From contig JAIXSQ010000007.1 of the NCBI GenBank assembly GCA_027484575.1, positions 620,001 through 684,000 of the forward strand: 64,000 nt of DNA. Direction: 5' to 3'. The notes under the pieces are model-generated. The model ran no database searches. It saw only the letters and a list, made by a program, of their open reading frames with translations, and was not told the DNA's origin. Each line of letters opens with the position of its first letter. Position 1 is the first letter of the stretch. Source of the DNA: Comamonadaceae bacterium. GTDB lineage: Bacteria; Pseudomonadota; Gammaproteobacteria; Burkholderiales; Burkholderiaceae_C. Both the position numbers and the translations under genes were made by a program. Shown here piece after piece: positions 42,210 through 49,801 of the stretch.

Positions 42210-43022
42210 ATGCGTGCCACGGACGTTCCGGGACTGACCATCGAGGACGGCGGCGAATCGCTGGCGCGGCACGGCGCGCCGGTGCTGCTCGGCTGGCTGC
42301 GGCAGCTGCTCGAGTTGCGGCTGCCGGTCCACGCCGACCCGCTGTACGAGGCCGGACTCGCGCTGGCCCGCAAGGTCTGGGGGCGCGAGACCGCCGATCT
42401 CGGCGAGGCGCTGGCGGGCGCGTCGGCCCGGCTGGACGGCTGCGGCGAGCTGCACGGTGCCCCGCTCGCGGCCCTGCTCTCGCACGCGACGGCGCTGCAG
42501 GCCTGGCTGGACGCGCACCGCAAGCCGATCCGCATGTCCCTGGTGGAGCAGCAACTGGAACGCGAGCGCCTGCTGCCGCTGATCGGGGTGGGTGAATCGT
42601 GGGTCGAGGCCGCCGCGCTCGCCTTGCGCAGGCAGGCGGCCGAGGCGGCGGTGGCGCGCCAGGCCGTGGAGGCACTGGGCCACCATGCGCACACCTCGGC
42701 CAGGCGGCTGGCCGGCCTGCGCGACGGCGTGATGGCCAGCCTGGAAGCGTGTGCGCTGGCCGAGCAGGTGCTCGGGGCGCGCGCGGTGCTGGCCAAGCTG
42801 GTGCTCGACGACGTGGCGCGGCTGGCACAACGGCTGGCGCATGCCGGCGAGCCTGCGCGCCTGGACGCCTGCGCCCGCGAACTGCAGGTGCTGCTCGCGC
42901 GCTGCCAGGGCCATGTCGCACGGCTGCGCGAGTCCGAGCGGTCGCTGCAGCGCCAGGTCACGCTGCTGTGCGACAAGCTGCAGCCGGGTGGGCAGCCACC
43001 GGCCGGCCGCGCCGCCGGCTGA
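42210..43022 (+). CDS. Unknown alpha-helical protein (270 residues)
   Basis: No family is recognised. The product is almost wholly Leu/Ala/Arg-rich helix, probably with coiled coil in the second half (for example LARCQGHVARLRESERSLQR). It has no signal peptide or membrane helix, and ends in a Gly/Pro-rich tail. The notable blocks are LEDGG-like TIEDGGESLARHGAPVLLGW and RKPIRMSLVEQQLERERLLP. Codon use matches its neighbours and the frame is open throughout, so it is likely a real gene. The ATG at 42210 is preceded by an AT-richer stretch that could hold a promoter. It is convergent with the Mrr-like gene (6-bp gap). Confidence 0.65.
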   Translation: MRATDVPGLTIEDGGESLARHGAPVLLGWLRQLLELRLPVHADPLYEAGLALARKVWGRETADLGEALAGASARLDGCGELHGAPLAALLSHATALQAWLDAHRKPIRMSLVEQQLERERLLPLIGVGESWVEAAALALRRQAAEAAVARQAVEALGHHAHTSARRLAGLRDGVMASLEACALAEQVLGARAVLAKLVLDDVARLAQRLAHAGEPARLDACARELQVLLARCQGHVARLRESERSLQRQVTLLCDKLQPGGQPPAGRAAG

Positions 43023-43028
43023 GGCCGC

Positions 43029-43589
43029 TCAGCGCAGCAGCCGCGCGAGCGCGTCGCCCTCGAGCAGTTCCACCCCCGCGGACTTGGCCACCTGCCGTGC
43101 CTGCGGGGTGAGTTCGCCCAGGGCGACCCACGCGCCGTGGCCGATCCCGGCGCGCTGCATCGCATCGAGCAGCGGCTGCAGCGCCTCGGCGCCGTGGCGC
43201 GCGGCCTTCCAGCGACGCGCGCCCACCAGCACGCGCCGGCCGTCGCGCTCGAGCAGCAGGTCAGCGCCGGGCGGCGCGGGCAGCACGCTGTGACCCTCGC
43301 GCACGAAGCCGGCGCGCAGTGCCGCCTCCAGCTGCGGCCAGGCCATGCCGGCGGCCTGCGCCAGCAGCCGCTCGACCTCGGCCGGCGCCGGCAGCCCGCG
43401 CTGGCGCCAGAACGCCATCGCGGAGATCACGACGAAGGGCACGCAGGCCAGGCTGCCCACCACGCGCAGGTCGGGTGGCAGCAGCGCGCTGGCGACCGCG
43501 ACGATCACCGCCGCCACCGCCAGGCTGACCCACCAGCGCCGGCGCAGCAGCACCGCGAACAGCGAGTTCTCGGCCATGCGCAGCTTCAT
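43029..43589 (-). CDS. Membrane-anchored Mrr-like endonuclease domain, probably inactive
   Basis: This 186-residue protein has two N-terminal membrane helices (about 19-37 and 43-60) and a C-terminal restriction-endonuclease-like (Mrr) domain (about 78-186). The domain retains the metal-binding-type Asp at residue 110 (GADLLLE). The position of the usual E-x-K is occupied by GARRW (residues 123-127), so both catalytic Glu and Lys appear to be replaced. The rest of the fold (ALQPLLDAMQRAGIGHGAWV, then LTPQAR and GVELLEGDAL) is as in the family. It may bind DNA or act structurally rather than cut. Neighbours give no defence context. Confidence 0.7.
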   Translation of the reverse strand: MKLRMAENSLFAVLLRRRWWVSLAVAAVIVAVASALLPPDLRVVGSLACVPFVVISAMAFWRQRGLPAPAEVERLLAQAAGMAWPQLEAALRAGFVREGHSVLPAPPGADLLLERDGRRVLVGARRWKAARHGAEALQPLLDAMQRAGIGHGAWVALGELTPQARQVAKSAGVELLEGDALARLLR

Positions 43590-43622
43590 CGCGCTCCCCC
43601 GGCGGCGGCCCTGCCGGCCACG

Positions 43623-44099
43623 TCAGTGGTGGTGGCCATGGGCGCCGTGGGCGTGGCCATGGGCGATCTCCTCGGGCGAGGCGGCCCGCACGTCCACCAC
43701 CTGCAGCGAGAACCGCAGGGACTGGCCGGCCAGCTCGTGGTTGCCGTCGAGCAGCACCACGGGACCCTTGATCTTGACGACGCGGAACGGGCGCGGGTGG
43801 CCGTCGGGGCCGGCCAGCTCGAGCACCCCGCCCACCTTCACGCCCGGGGGGAACTGCGCCTTGGGGATCTGGATGGCCAGCGACTCGTCGCGCGGGCCGA
43901 AGGCCTCGTCGGGCCCCAGGTCGAGCGTGACCGCATGGCCCGGTTCCTGCCCCTCCAGCGCCTGCTCGATGCGCGGCAGCGCGTTGCCGTAGCCTCCGTG
44001 CAGGTAGGCCGAGGGTTCCTTGTTGTTCTCCAGCAGGCGGCCGAGCCGGTCGGCGACCTTCACCCGCATGGTGACGACGGTGTCCTTGGTGATCTTCAT
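43623..44099 (-). CDS. slyD: SlyD-type FKBP peptidyl-prolyl isomerase
   Basis: This 158-residue protein has an FKBP domain interrupted by the insert-in-flap (IF) chaperone domain. The N-terminal part has TVVTMRVKVADRLGRLLEN and the site YLHGGYGNALPRIEQALEGQ. The IF domain is residues 70-125 (GPDEAFGPRDES to NHELAG). The closing strand is SLRFSLQVVDV. The C-terminus carries repeated Gly-His pairs, the short metal-binding tail of SlyD proteins, which deliver nickel or buffer metals. It isomerises proline bonds and acts as a chaperone. Monocistronic, with its own intergenic spaces. Start at ATG 44099. Confidence 0.92.
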   Translation of the reverse strand: MKITKDTVVTMRVKVADRLGRLLENNKEPSAYLHGGYGNALPRIEQALEGQEPGHAVTLDLGPDEAFGPRDESLAIQIPKAQFPPGVKVGGVLELAGPDGHPRPFRVVKIKGPVVLLDGNHELAGQSLRFSLQVVDVRAASPEEIAHGHAHGAHGHHH

Positions 44100-44146
44100 G
44101 GGCCCGCATTCTGCCCGGCCGGCGATGGCCGGCCGGCCCTGCGGGT

Positions 44147-44956
44147 TCAGCGGCCCGGCGCCAGGAAGCCGAGGCTGCCCAGGAAGCGCCGCAGCGCGGC
44201 GACGCACAGCTGCGGGTGCGACAGGTGCGGCATGTGGCCGGCCGCCGGCAGCAGATCGAGCCGGGCGTCGGGCAGCAGGCGCTGCATCGCCTGGCCCACG
44301 GACTGGGGCGCGATGGGGTCGTCGGCGCACTGCAGCAGCAGCACCGGCTTGACCAGCGCGGGCAGCCGGTCGCGGAAGTCGCCCTGGAAGGTCGCCCGCG
44401 CGAACTGCGCCAGGGCCACCGGGTCGGCCAGGTCGAATGCGGCGCGCAGTTCCTGCACCAGGTCGGGCCGGTCGGCGGGCAGCAGCTGCGCGGCCAGCCC
44501 GTGCATGAAGCCGCGCACGTCCAGGTCCAGCGCGGCCAGCATGGCGTCGAGCTGGGCCGGCTCGAAGCCGCCCTGCCAGCCCGGCAGGTTCAGGTAGCAG
44601 GGCGAGGGGGCGACCATCACGTGCGCGTCGAACAGGTGGGGCGCCTTCAGGTCGGCCAGCAGGCCCACCATGCAGCCGACCGAGTGCACGACCAGCACCA
44701 GCCGCCGGTCGCGCAGCCGCTCGGCCACCGCGATCAGGTCGTCGGCATGGCCTTCCAGCAGCGCATGGCGCCGGTGCGGGTCGGCGCCGCCGCATCCGGC
44801 CAGGTCGAAGGCCACGACCCGGTGCTGCGCGGTGAAGGCCGGCAACATGCGGCGCCAGATGCCCTGGTGGCAGCCCAGCCCGTGGACGAACAGCAGCGTG
44901 ACCGGGCCGTCGCCGGATTCGGACACCCGGTGGCGGGCCCAGAGTGGATGATTCAA
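44147..44956 (-). CDS. Alpha/beta-hydrolase
   Basis: This 269-residue hydrolase has the oxyanion segment VHGLGCHQGIWRRMLPAF near residue 24, a nucleophile elbow LVVHSVGCMVGLL near residue 92 (HSVGC, so Ser as nucleophile), an acidic residue in LLQCADDPIAPQ and the catalytic His in AAGHMPHLSHPQ. The pattern recalls RsbQ-type hydrolases. Substrate unknown. The frame starts with TTG at 44956; a GTG at 44926 is another possible start. It is divergent from an acyl-CoA synthetase-like gene, with a strong palindrome in the gap. Confidence 0.85.
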   Translation of the reverse strand: MNHPLWARHRVSESGDGPVTLLFVHGLGCHQGIWRRMLPAFTAQHRVVAFDLAGCGGADPHRRHALLEGHADDLIAVAERLRDRRLVLVVHSVGCMVGLLADLKAPHLFDAHVMVAPSPCYLNLPGWQGGFEPAQLDAMLAALDLDVRGFMHGLAAQLLPADRPDLVQELRAAFDLADPVALAQFARATFQGDFRDRLPALVKPVLLLQCADDPIAPQSVGQAMQRLLPDARLDLLPAAGHMPHLSHPQLCVAALRRFLGSLGFLAPGR

Positions 44957-45021
44957 GGGGTGTGTCTCGTGCGAGGCTGGAGTCCCGGTGCGGGAGGCCT
45001 ATGCTCGTCCCACCAGGCTGA

Positions 45022-45037
45022 ACTTGTCATGACAAGT
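45022..45037. promoter_or_regulatory. 16-bp perfect palindrome before the adenylate-forming enzyme gene
   Basis: ACTTGTCATGACAAGT is self-complementary over all 16 bases and lies in the 141-bp divergent gap, 60 bp before the synthetase start and 66 bp before the hydrolase start. The form (TTGTCATGACAA) suits a dimeric repressor such as a GntR-family protein. No such regulator is encoded nearby. Confidence 0.6.
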
Positions 45038-45097
45038 ATCAAGCTTCTGCCCATCGATCCGTCAATTCCATCACGGACTGCCCGCGTTCCTGCCGCC

Positions 45098-46654
45098 ATG
45101 ACCGCCCCGACCACCCCCGACTTCCAGACCTTCGACGCGCTGCTGCGCCAGCATGCGCGCGCGCGCCCGCACCATCCGGCCCTGCTGTGCGGCGACGACC
45201 GCCTCGACTGGCAGGGCCTGGACACCTGGGCCGACCGCACCGCCTGCGCCCTGCAGCGCGATGGCGTGCGGCCCGGCCAGGCGGTGGCGCTGTGCGGCGC
45301 CAACTCGGTGGCGTACGCGGCCCTGTTCGCCGGCATCCTGCGCGCCGGCGCGGTGGCCGCGCCGCTGCCCTCGGGCGCGACCGCCGCGCAGCTGGCCGCC
45401 ATGCTGGCCGACAGCGGCGCGCCGCTGCTGTTCGCCGATTCGGCCGTGCCGGCGCTCGATGCCGCCGTGCGCCGCATCGCGCTGGACGACCCGCAGGCGC
45501 TCGCGGCCTGGCTCGCCCCGGCCGGCAGCACGCCGCAGCCGGTGCAGCCCGCGCCCGACTGGCCGTTCAACATCATCTATTCCTCGGGCACGACCGGCAC
45601 GCCCAAGGGCATCGTGCAGCCGCACGGCATGCGCTGGGCCCACATGGCACGGGCCGAGGCCGGGCGCTACGGGCCGGGATCGGTGACGCTGCTGGCCACC
45701 TCGCTGTGCAGCAACACCACCCTGGTGAGCTTCTTCCCGGCCCTGGCGCGCGGGGGCACCGTGGTGTTCACCACCGGCCGCTTCGATGCCGGCCGCTGGC
45801 TGGCCCTGGCACAGCAGGTGCGTGCCACCCACGCGATGCTGGTGCCGGTGCTGATCCAGCGGCTGCTCGACCATCCGGACTTCGACCGCACGGACCTGTC
45901 GTCCTTCGTCATGAAGTTCTGCACCAGCGCCCACCTGCCGACCCCGCGCAAGCAGGAGATGCTGCGCCGCTGGCCCGGCGGGCTGACCGAGTACTACGGC
46001 ATGACCGAGGGCGGCGGCACCTGCGTGCTGGCGGCGCACGACTTCCCGGGCAAGCTGCACACGGTGGGCAAGCCGGCCGAGGGCCACGACATCCGCGTCA
46101 TCGGCGAGGACGGCCGCGAGCTGCCGCCGGGCGAGGCCGGCGAGGTGGTGGGCCGCTCGCCCGCGGCCATGATGACCGGCTACCACCGGCAGGAAGGGCT
46201 GACGCGCGAGGCCGAGTGGCACGACGCGCAGGGCCGGCGCTACATCCGCACCGGCGACGTCGGGCGCTTCGATGCCGACGGCTTCCTGGTGCTGCTGGAC
46301 CGGCGCAAGGACCTGGTGATCAGCGGCGGCTTCAACCTTTACCCCAGCGACCTGGAGGCGGTGCTGCGCGGGCACCCGGCGGTGCGCGATGCGGCGGTGG
46401 TGGGCATCCCCAGTGCCGAATGGGGCGAGACGCCGGTGGCCTGGGTGGTGCCCGGCCCGGACGCGCCGCCGGCCGAGGCGCTGCGCGCCTGGGCCAACGA
46501 GCGGCTGGGACGCACCCAGCGGCTGTCGGGCCTGCGCTACCTGGACACGCTGCCGCGCAGCGAGATCGGCAAGGTGCTCAAGCGCCAGCTGCGCCAGCAG
46601 TGGCTGGACGCCGACGCGGCCGCAGGCGCATCCGCAGCCCCACCGGCGCCATGA
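45098..46654 (+). CDS. AMP-binding acyl-CoA synthetase-like enzyme
   Basis: This 518-residue class I adenylate-forming enzyme has the P-loop signature IIYSSGTTGTPKGIVQPHG (near residue 163), a second core motif EYYGMTEGGG, the ribose-binding RTGDVGRFDADGFLVLLDRR and the C-terminal catalytic Lys in RSEIGKVLKRQL. It activates a carboxylic acid with ATP, then usually transfers it to CoA; the substrate is not evident. It is divergent from the hydrolase gene and overlaps the P450 gene tail to tail by 77 bp. Start at ATG 45098 gives a normal length. Confidence 0.92.
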   Translation: MTAPTTPDFQTFDALLRQHARARPHHPALLCGDDRLDWQGLDTWADRTACALQRDGVRPGQAVALCGANSVAYAALFAGILRAGAVAAPLPSGATAAQLAAMLADSGAPLLFADSAVPALDAAVRRIALDDPQALAAWLAPAGSTPQPVQPAPDWPFNIIYSSGTTGTPKGIVQPHGMRWAHMARAEAGRYGPGSVTLLATSLCSNTTLVSFFPALARGGTVVFTTGRFDAGRWLALAQQVRATHAMLVPVLIQRLLDHPDFDRTDLSSFVMKFCTSAHLPTPRKQEMLRRWPGGLTEYYGMTEGGGTCVLAAHDFPGKLHTVGKPAEGHDIRVIGEDGRELPPGEAGEVVGRSPAAMMTGYHRQEGLTREAEWHDAQGRRYIRTGDVGRFDADGFLVLLDRRKDLVISGGFNLYPSDLEAVLRGHPAVRDAAVVGIPSAEWGETPVAWVVPGPDAPPAEALRAWANERLGRTQRLSGLRYLDTLPRSEIGKVLKRQLRQQWLDADAAAGASAAPPAP

Positions 46655-48056
46655 CGATGGCCATGTGCTCGGCCGGCTCGCCGCCGCCGGGCGTGCCGAC
46701 CTCCTCGATGTCGAAGCAGGCCAGCAGCATGGCCGCCGCCAGCTTGACCTCGGCCAGCGCCAGGTAGCGCCCGGGGCACATGCGCGGGCCGGCGCCGAAG
46801 GCCATCACCTGGCGCTTGGCCGAGCCCATGGCATGGACCGCGCCCGCGCCGCCCACCCAGCGCTGCGGGTCGAAGCGCTCGGGCTGCGCGAAGGTGCGCG
46901 CATCGAGCGCGGCCGGCCGCAGCAGGCACACCACGATCGCATCGCTGGGCACCAGCACGTCGCCCACCACCGTCTCGCGCAGCGACTGGGCCATCACCAG
47001 CGGACCCGCCGGCTTCAGGCGCAGCGTCTCCTGCACGCAGGCATCCAGCCAGGGCAGCTCGGCCAGCTGCGCGGCCGACTGCACGCCGGCGGCGCCGCCC
47101 AGCACGGTGTCGACCTCCTCGCGCGCCCGGGCGAGCGCCTGCGGATGGGAATGCAGCAGCCACACCAGCCAGGCCAGGGTGTTGGCGGTCGTGTCCTCGC
47201 CGGCCAGCAGCATGGTCAGCACGTTGCCGGCCACGTCCTCGTCGCAGACACCGCTGCCCGGCTGGTCGCGCGCGGCCACCAGGGCCTGGATCAGGTTGCG
47301 CGGCCGCTCACGCAGGGCCGGCTCGCGCTCCAGGTCCGTGCGGGTGCGGGCGATGAAGCCGGCCACGGCCTCGCGCAGCGCCTGCAGGTGGCCCTGCAGC
47401 GCGCGTTCGGCGCGCCGCTGCGCGGGCGTGCGCAGCCAGGCCGGCAGGTCCAGCGGCTGCAGCACGCGGGCATACAGCGCCGGCAGCACCACGTTGAGGT
47501 GGTCCTGGATCGCCTCGCCGCCGTCCTGCTCGAGGGTGCGCAGGTCGTGGCCGAAGGCCAGCCCCGTGGTGACGTCGACGGTGTAGCGGGTCAGCTCGGC
47601 CTGCAGGTCCAGCGACTGGCCGGCCGAGCGCTCCCAGCGCGTGCGCAGGCGGGCCGTCACGTCCAGCAGCGCCGGGAAATAGTCGCGGATGTGCGAGGGA
47701 TCGAGCCCGCCCAGCACCATGGGGCGCTGGCGCCGCCAGGTCTCGCCGCCGGCCGAGAACAGGCCGAGGAAGCCGTAGGCGCGGGTGATCTCCTCCATCC
47801 GCCGCGAGCGGCCGAACTCGTCGGGACGGCGGCGCAGCACCGAGCCCACGACGTCGGGCGCGCTCACCACCAGGTAGCGCCGCGGCCCCAGCCGCAGCTG
47901 GTAGATGTCCCCGTACCGGCGGGCCCAGGCCTCCAGCTGCTGGTGAAAGCGGCCGCGCGGCACCTGCGGGGCGTTGCCCAGCAGCGGCCAGGGGGTGGGC
48001 CCCGGCAGGCTGTGCAGGGGGCGCGGGGCGGAGGTGCTGGTGGTGGCGAGTGACAT
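46578..48056 (-). CDS. Cytochrome P450
   Basis: This 492-residue monooxygenase shows the N-terminal LPGPTPWPLLGNAPQVPRG proline-rich lead, the I-helix oxygen-binding segment LLAGEDTTANTLAW (near 290), the K-helix E-x-x-R in CVQETLRLKP and the haem-binding loop FGAGPRMCPGRYLAL, with Cys at about residue 435. There is no membrane anchor. Layout resembles CYP102-type or fatty-acid-acting bacterial P450s, but no reductase is fused and the substrate is unknown. The last 26 codons overlap the end of the synthetase gene on the other strand. A CCTAGGGTTAACCC motif lies about 68 bp upstream. Confidence 0.93.
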   Translation of the reverse strand: MSLATTSTSAPRPLHSLPGPTPWPLLGNAPQVPRGRFHQQLEAWARRYGDIYQLRLGPRRYLVVSAPDVVGSVLRRRPDEFGRSRRMEEITRAYGFLGLFSAGGETWRRQRPMVLGGLDPSHIRDYFPALLDVTARLRTRWERSAGQSLDLQAELTRYTVDVTTGLAFGHDLRTLEQDGGEAIQDHLNVVLPALYARVLQPLDLPAWLRTPAQRRAERALQGHLQALREAVAGFIARTRTDLEREPALRERPRNLIQALVAARDQPGSGVCDEDVAGNVLTMLLAGEDTTANTLAWLVWLLHSHPQALARAREEVDTVLGGAAGVQSAAQLAELPWLDACVQETLRLKPAGPLVMAQSLRETVVGDVLVPSDAIVVCLLRPAALDARTFAQPERFDPQRWVGGAGAVHAMGSAKRQVMAFGAGPRMCPGRYLALAEVKLAAAMLLACFDIEEVGTPGGGEPAEHMAIVMAPVGLRMRLRPRRRPATAGAAGA

Positions 48057-48123
48057 GGCGCGGGGTGCATGCCGGCATCCGGCCGGCGTCCGACGCAGGG
48101 TGGTGCCTGGGTCCCGCAGGGCG

Positions 48124-48138
48124 CCTAGGGTTAACCCT
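48124..48138. promoter_or_regulatory. CCTAGGGTTAACCC motif between P450 and ClpP-like genes
   Basis: CCTAGGGTTAACCCT contains the perfect 12-bp palindrome AGGGTTAACCCT at 48127-48138. It lies 68 bp before the P450 start and 135 bp before the ClpP-like gene. A nearly identical copy at 52620-52633 lies 71 bp before the thiolase start. Likely a binding site for an unidentified regulator. Confidence 0.45.
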
Positions 48139-48272
48139 TGACCACCACCTCTGGGGGAGGGAGGCCGGCGTGCCGGCCTCCAGCCGGGCGCAGGGCCAAC
48201 GGCGCCCTCGCGCCGGGCCGGTCCACGGCCGGTGCATGATGGAGGGTGTTGCGATCCGAAGGAGTTTCCTGC

Positions 48273-48881
48273 ATGCACCTGAACAACGAACACGAGGAAG
48301 AACAAGCCTCCGCCCCGTCCACCGCCGAACCGCGCAATGCCTTTCTCGAGGAGAAGGCCTTCAAGTCGCGCACGGTGATGCTGTTCGGCGAGGTGAGCGA
48401 CCGCTCGGCGGCCGACCTCGCCCGCCGGCTGGTCGCGCTGGACGCCGAGTCCGACAAGCCGATCGACATGATCGTCTGCTCGCCCGGCGGGCACCTCGAG
48501 TCGGGCGACGCGATCCACGACATGGTCAAGTTCATCCAGGCGCCCGTCACCATGATCGGCACCGGCTGGGTGGGCAGCGCGGCCACCCACCTGTACCTGG
48601 CGGTTCCGCGCGAGCGCCGGGTCTGCACGCCCAACACCCGTTTCCTGATCCACCAGCCCAGCGGCGGCGCCGGCGGGCAGGCCACCGACATCGCGATCCA
48701 CGCCAAGGAGATCATCAAGGCGCGCGAACGCATCGCCCAGACCATCGCCCGCGAGACCGGCAAGCCCTACGACCAGGTGCTGCAGGACATCGAGCGCGAT
48801 CGCTGGCTGTCGGCCGAGGAGGCCATCGAGTACGGCCTGGTCGGCCGGATCGTCCAGAACAAGGCCGAACTCAAGCGCTGA
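48273..48881 (+). CDS. ClpP-family serine protease (non-canonical ClpP paralogue)
   Basis: This 202-residue ClpP-fold protease has a catalytic triad that can be placed by ungapped spacing. Ser at residue 102 lies in GWVGSAATHLYLA, His at 127 in RFLIHQPSGG and Asp at 176 in IERDRWLSAEEA. The Ser-His and His-Asp distances (25 and 49) equal those of E. coli ClpP. The QATDIAIHAKEI handle segment is conserved. The active-site strand differs from housekeeping ClpP (GQAAS), and the acidic N-terminus (residues 1-25) is different, so this is a second ClpP type without a clpX partner nearby. The start at 48273 has an AAGGAG site 8 bases upstream. Confidence 0.9.
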   Translation: MHLNNEHEEEQASAPSTAEPRNAFLEEKAFKSRTVMLFGEVSDRSAADLARRLVALDAESDKPIDMIVCSPGGHLESGDAIHDMVKFIQAPVTMIGTGWVGSAATHLYLAVPRERRVCTPNTRFLIHQPSGGAGGQATDIAIHAKEIIKARERIAQTIARETGKPYDQVLQDIERDRWLSAEEAIEYGLVGRIVQNKAELKR

Positions 48882-48901
48882 GCGCGGCTGTCGCCAGACG
48901 C

Positions 48902-48937
48902 ACGAAGGGCCCGGGGAGCGATCCCCGGGCCCTTCGT
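48902..48937. terminator. Strong hairpin terminator between convergent genes
   Basis: Perfect 16-bp arms (48902-48917 and 48922-48937) enclose a GCGA loop. It lies 20 bp after the ClpP-like stop and 36 bp after the end of the convergent Lys/Ala-rich protein gene, so it can serve both strands. There is no T-run on either side, which is common in such GC-rich genomes. Confidence 0.8.
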
Positions 48938-48972
48938 CCATCCGGGGCGCCCTCGGGCGCCCCGGCCCGGCG

Positions 48973-49323
48973 TCAGGACGCCGCCTTCTTGGCCTGCTTG
49001 GCGTCGGCCTTGGCACGCTTGATGTCGGCTTCGGCCTTCTCGTGCGCGGCCTTGGCGTCCTTCTCGCACGCCTTCTGCTCGTCGCCCTTCATGGGCTTGC
49101 ACTTCTCTTTCGCGGCCTTGTAGTCGGCCTTGGCCTGCTTTTCCATGGCCTTGGTGTCGCTGCCCATCGAGGCGCTGCCACCGGTGCTGCCGGTGCTGCC
49201 GCTGGACATGCTGCTGCCGCCCGACGTGCCGCCGGTGCTGCTGCCGGACGTGCCGCCGGAGGTCTGGGCCATGGCCACGCCCATGGACAGGGCGGCCACG
49301 AGGGCGATCAGGGTCTTGGTCAT
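48973..49323 (-). CDS. Exported Ser/Gly- and Lys/Ala-rich protein
   Basis: This 116-residue protein has a signal peptide of about 19 residues ending in AMAQ. A Ser/Gly/Thr repeat region (about 21-53) and a Lys/Ala/Glu-rich helix with two or three Cys residues (KEKCKPMKGDEQKACEKDAK) follow. This composition is common in small periplasmic proteins of Burkholderiales with no assigned function. The ATG at 49323 follows an AAGGAG site. A CCTACA element lies 86 bp upstream, and the strong hairpin lies beyond its stop. Low complexity makes distant similarity unreliable. Confidence 0.8.
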   Translation of the reverse strand: MTKTLIALVAALSMGVAMAQTSGGTSGSSTGGTSGGSSMSSGSTGSTGGSASMGSDTKAMEKQAKADYKAAKEKCKPMKGDEQKACEKDAKAAHEKAEADIKRAKADAKQAKKAAS

Positions 49324-49801
49324 TGAGGTACTCCTTGGTTGCCTGGGGGTTGTGCGGGCCGGTACTCCCGGCCCTGCCTGCATCCAACGCGCCACGACAC
49401 CCCCGGGTTGTAGGACGGCAGCGCCAGTGCGCCTCAGCACCAGCGCGCGGGCCGCTGGAGTTCGCGTCGGGACGTAACAAGGCCGGCGCGCCGTCACAAC
49501 CTCGGCCTGGGCAAGCCGCACGGCCCTGCGGCGCGGGCACCACGCCCGTGCCGCCGAGGCACGCGATTCATGACCCTGGCCCAGCCGTTCGCCGCGCTGG
49601 CTCGGCCATTGCGCCGCCGAGCTTCGGTAGTGCGGCCGCGCGCAGGAATGCGGGGTGAACACGGCCCTTCTTACATGCGTTGACGAACGTAGTCCTGCGC
49701 CCTACGCCGCTGTCGGACAACGCCGACATGATCCGCGCCTTCCGCTGAGGCACCGGTTCACGCGCCTCGGCTGTTGTCCACCCAACCACGGCAGTACACG
49801 C
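49324..49801. other. 478-bp non-coding region before the GH8 gene
   Basis: No convincing gene is present; frames here lack starts with ribosome sites and resemble nothing known. It contains the CCTACA element at 49409-49416 facing the minus-strand gene, and a 6-bp inverted repeat TGTCGG/CCGACA at 49711-49728. A TTGACG hexamer at 49680-49685, with no good -10 partner, may belong to the GH8 promoter. Confidence 0.6.
49409..49416 (-). promoter_or_regulatory. CCTACA element upstream of the Lys/Ala-rich protein gene
   Basis: This reads GTCCTACAA on the minus strand, 86 bp before the start at 49323. It shares GTCCTACA with the topoisomerase and GH1-RmlD copies. Role inferred from recurrence. Confidence 0.35.

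Noticed and set aside
48576..48587. Apparent replacement of the ClpP nucleophilic Ser by Thr (GSAAT read against GQAAS).
   Set aside because: Ungapped counting back from the catalytic His places Ser102 exactly 25 residues before it, as in E. coli ClpP, and Asp176 exactly 49 after. The Ser in VGSAA is therefore the nucleophile and the Thr is not.
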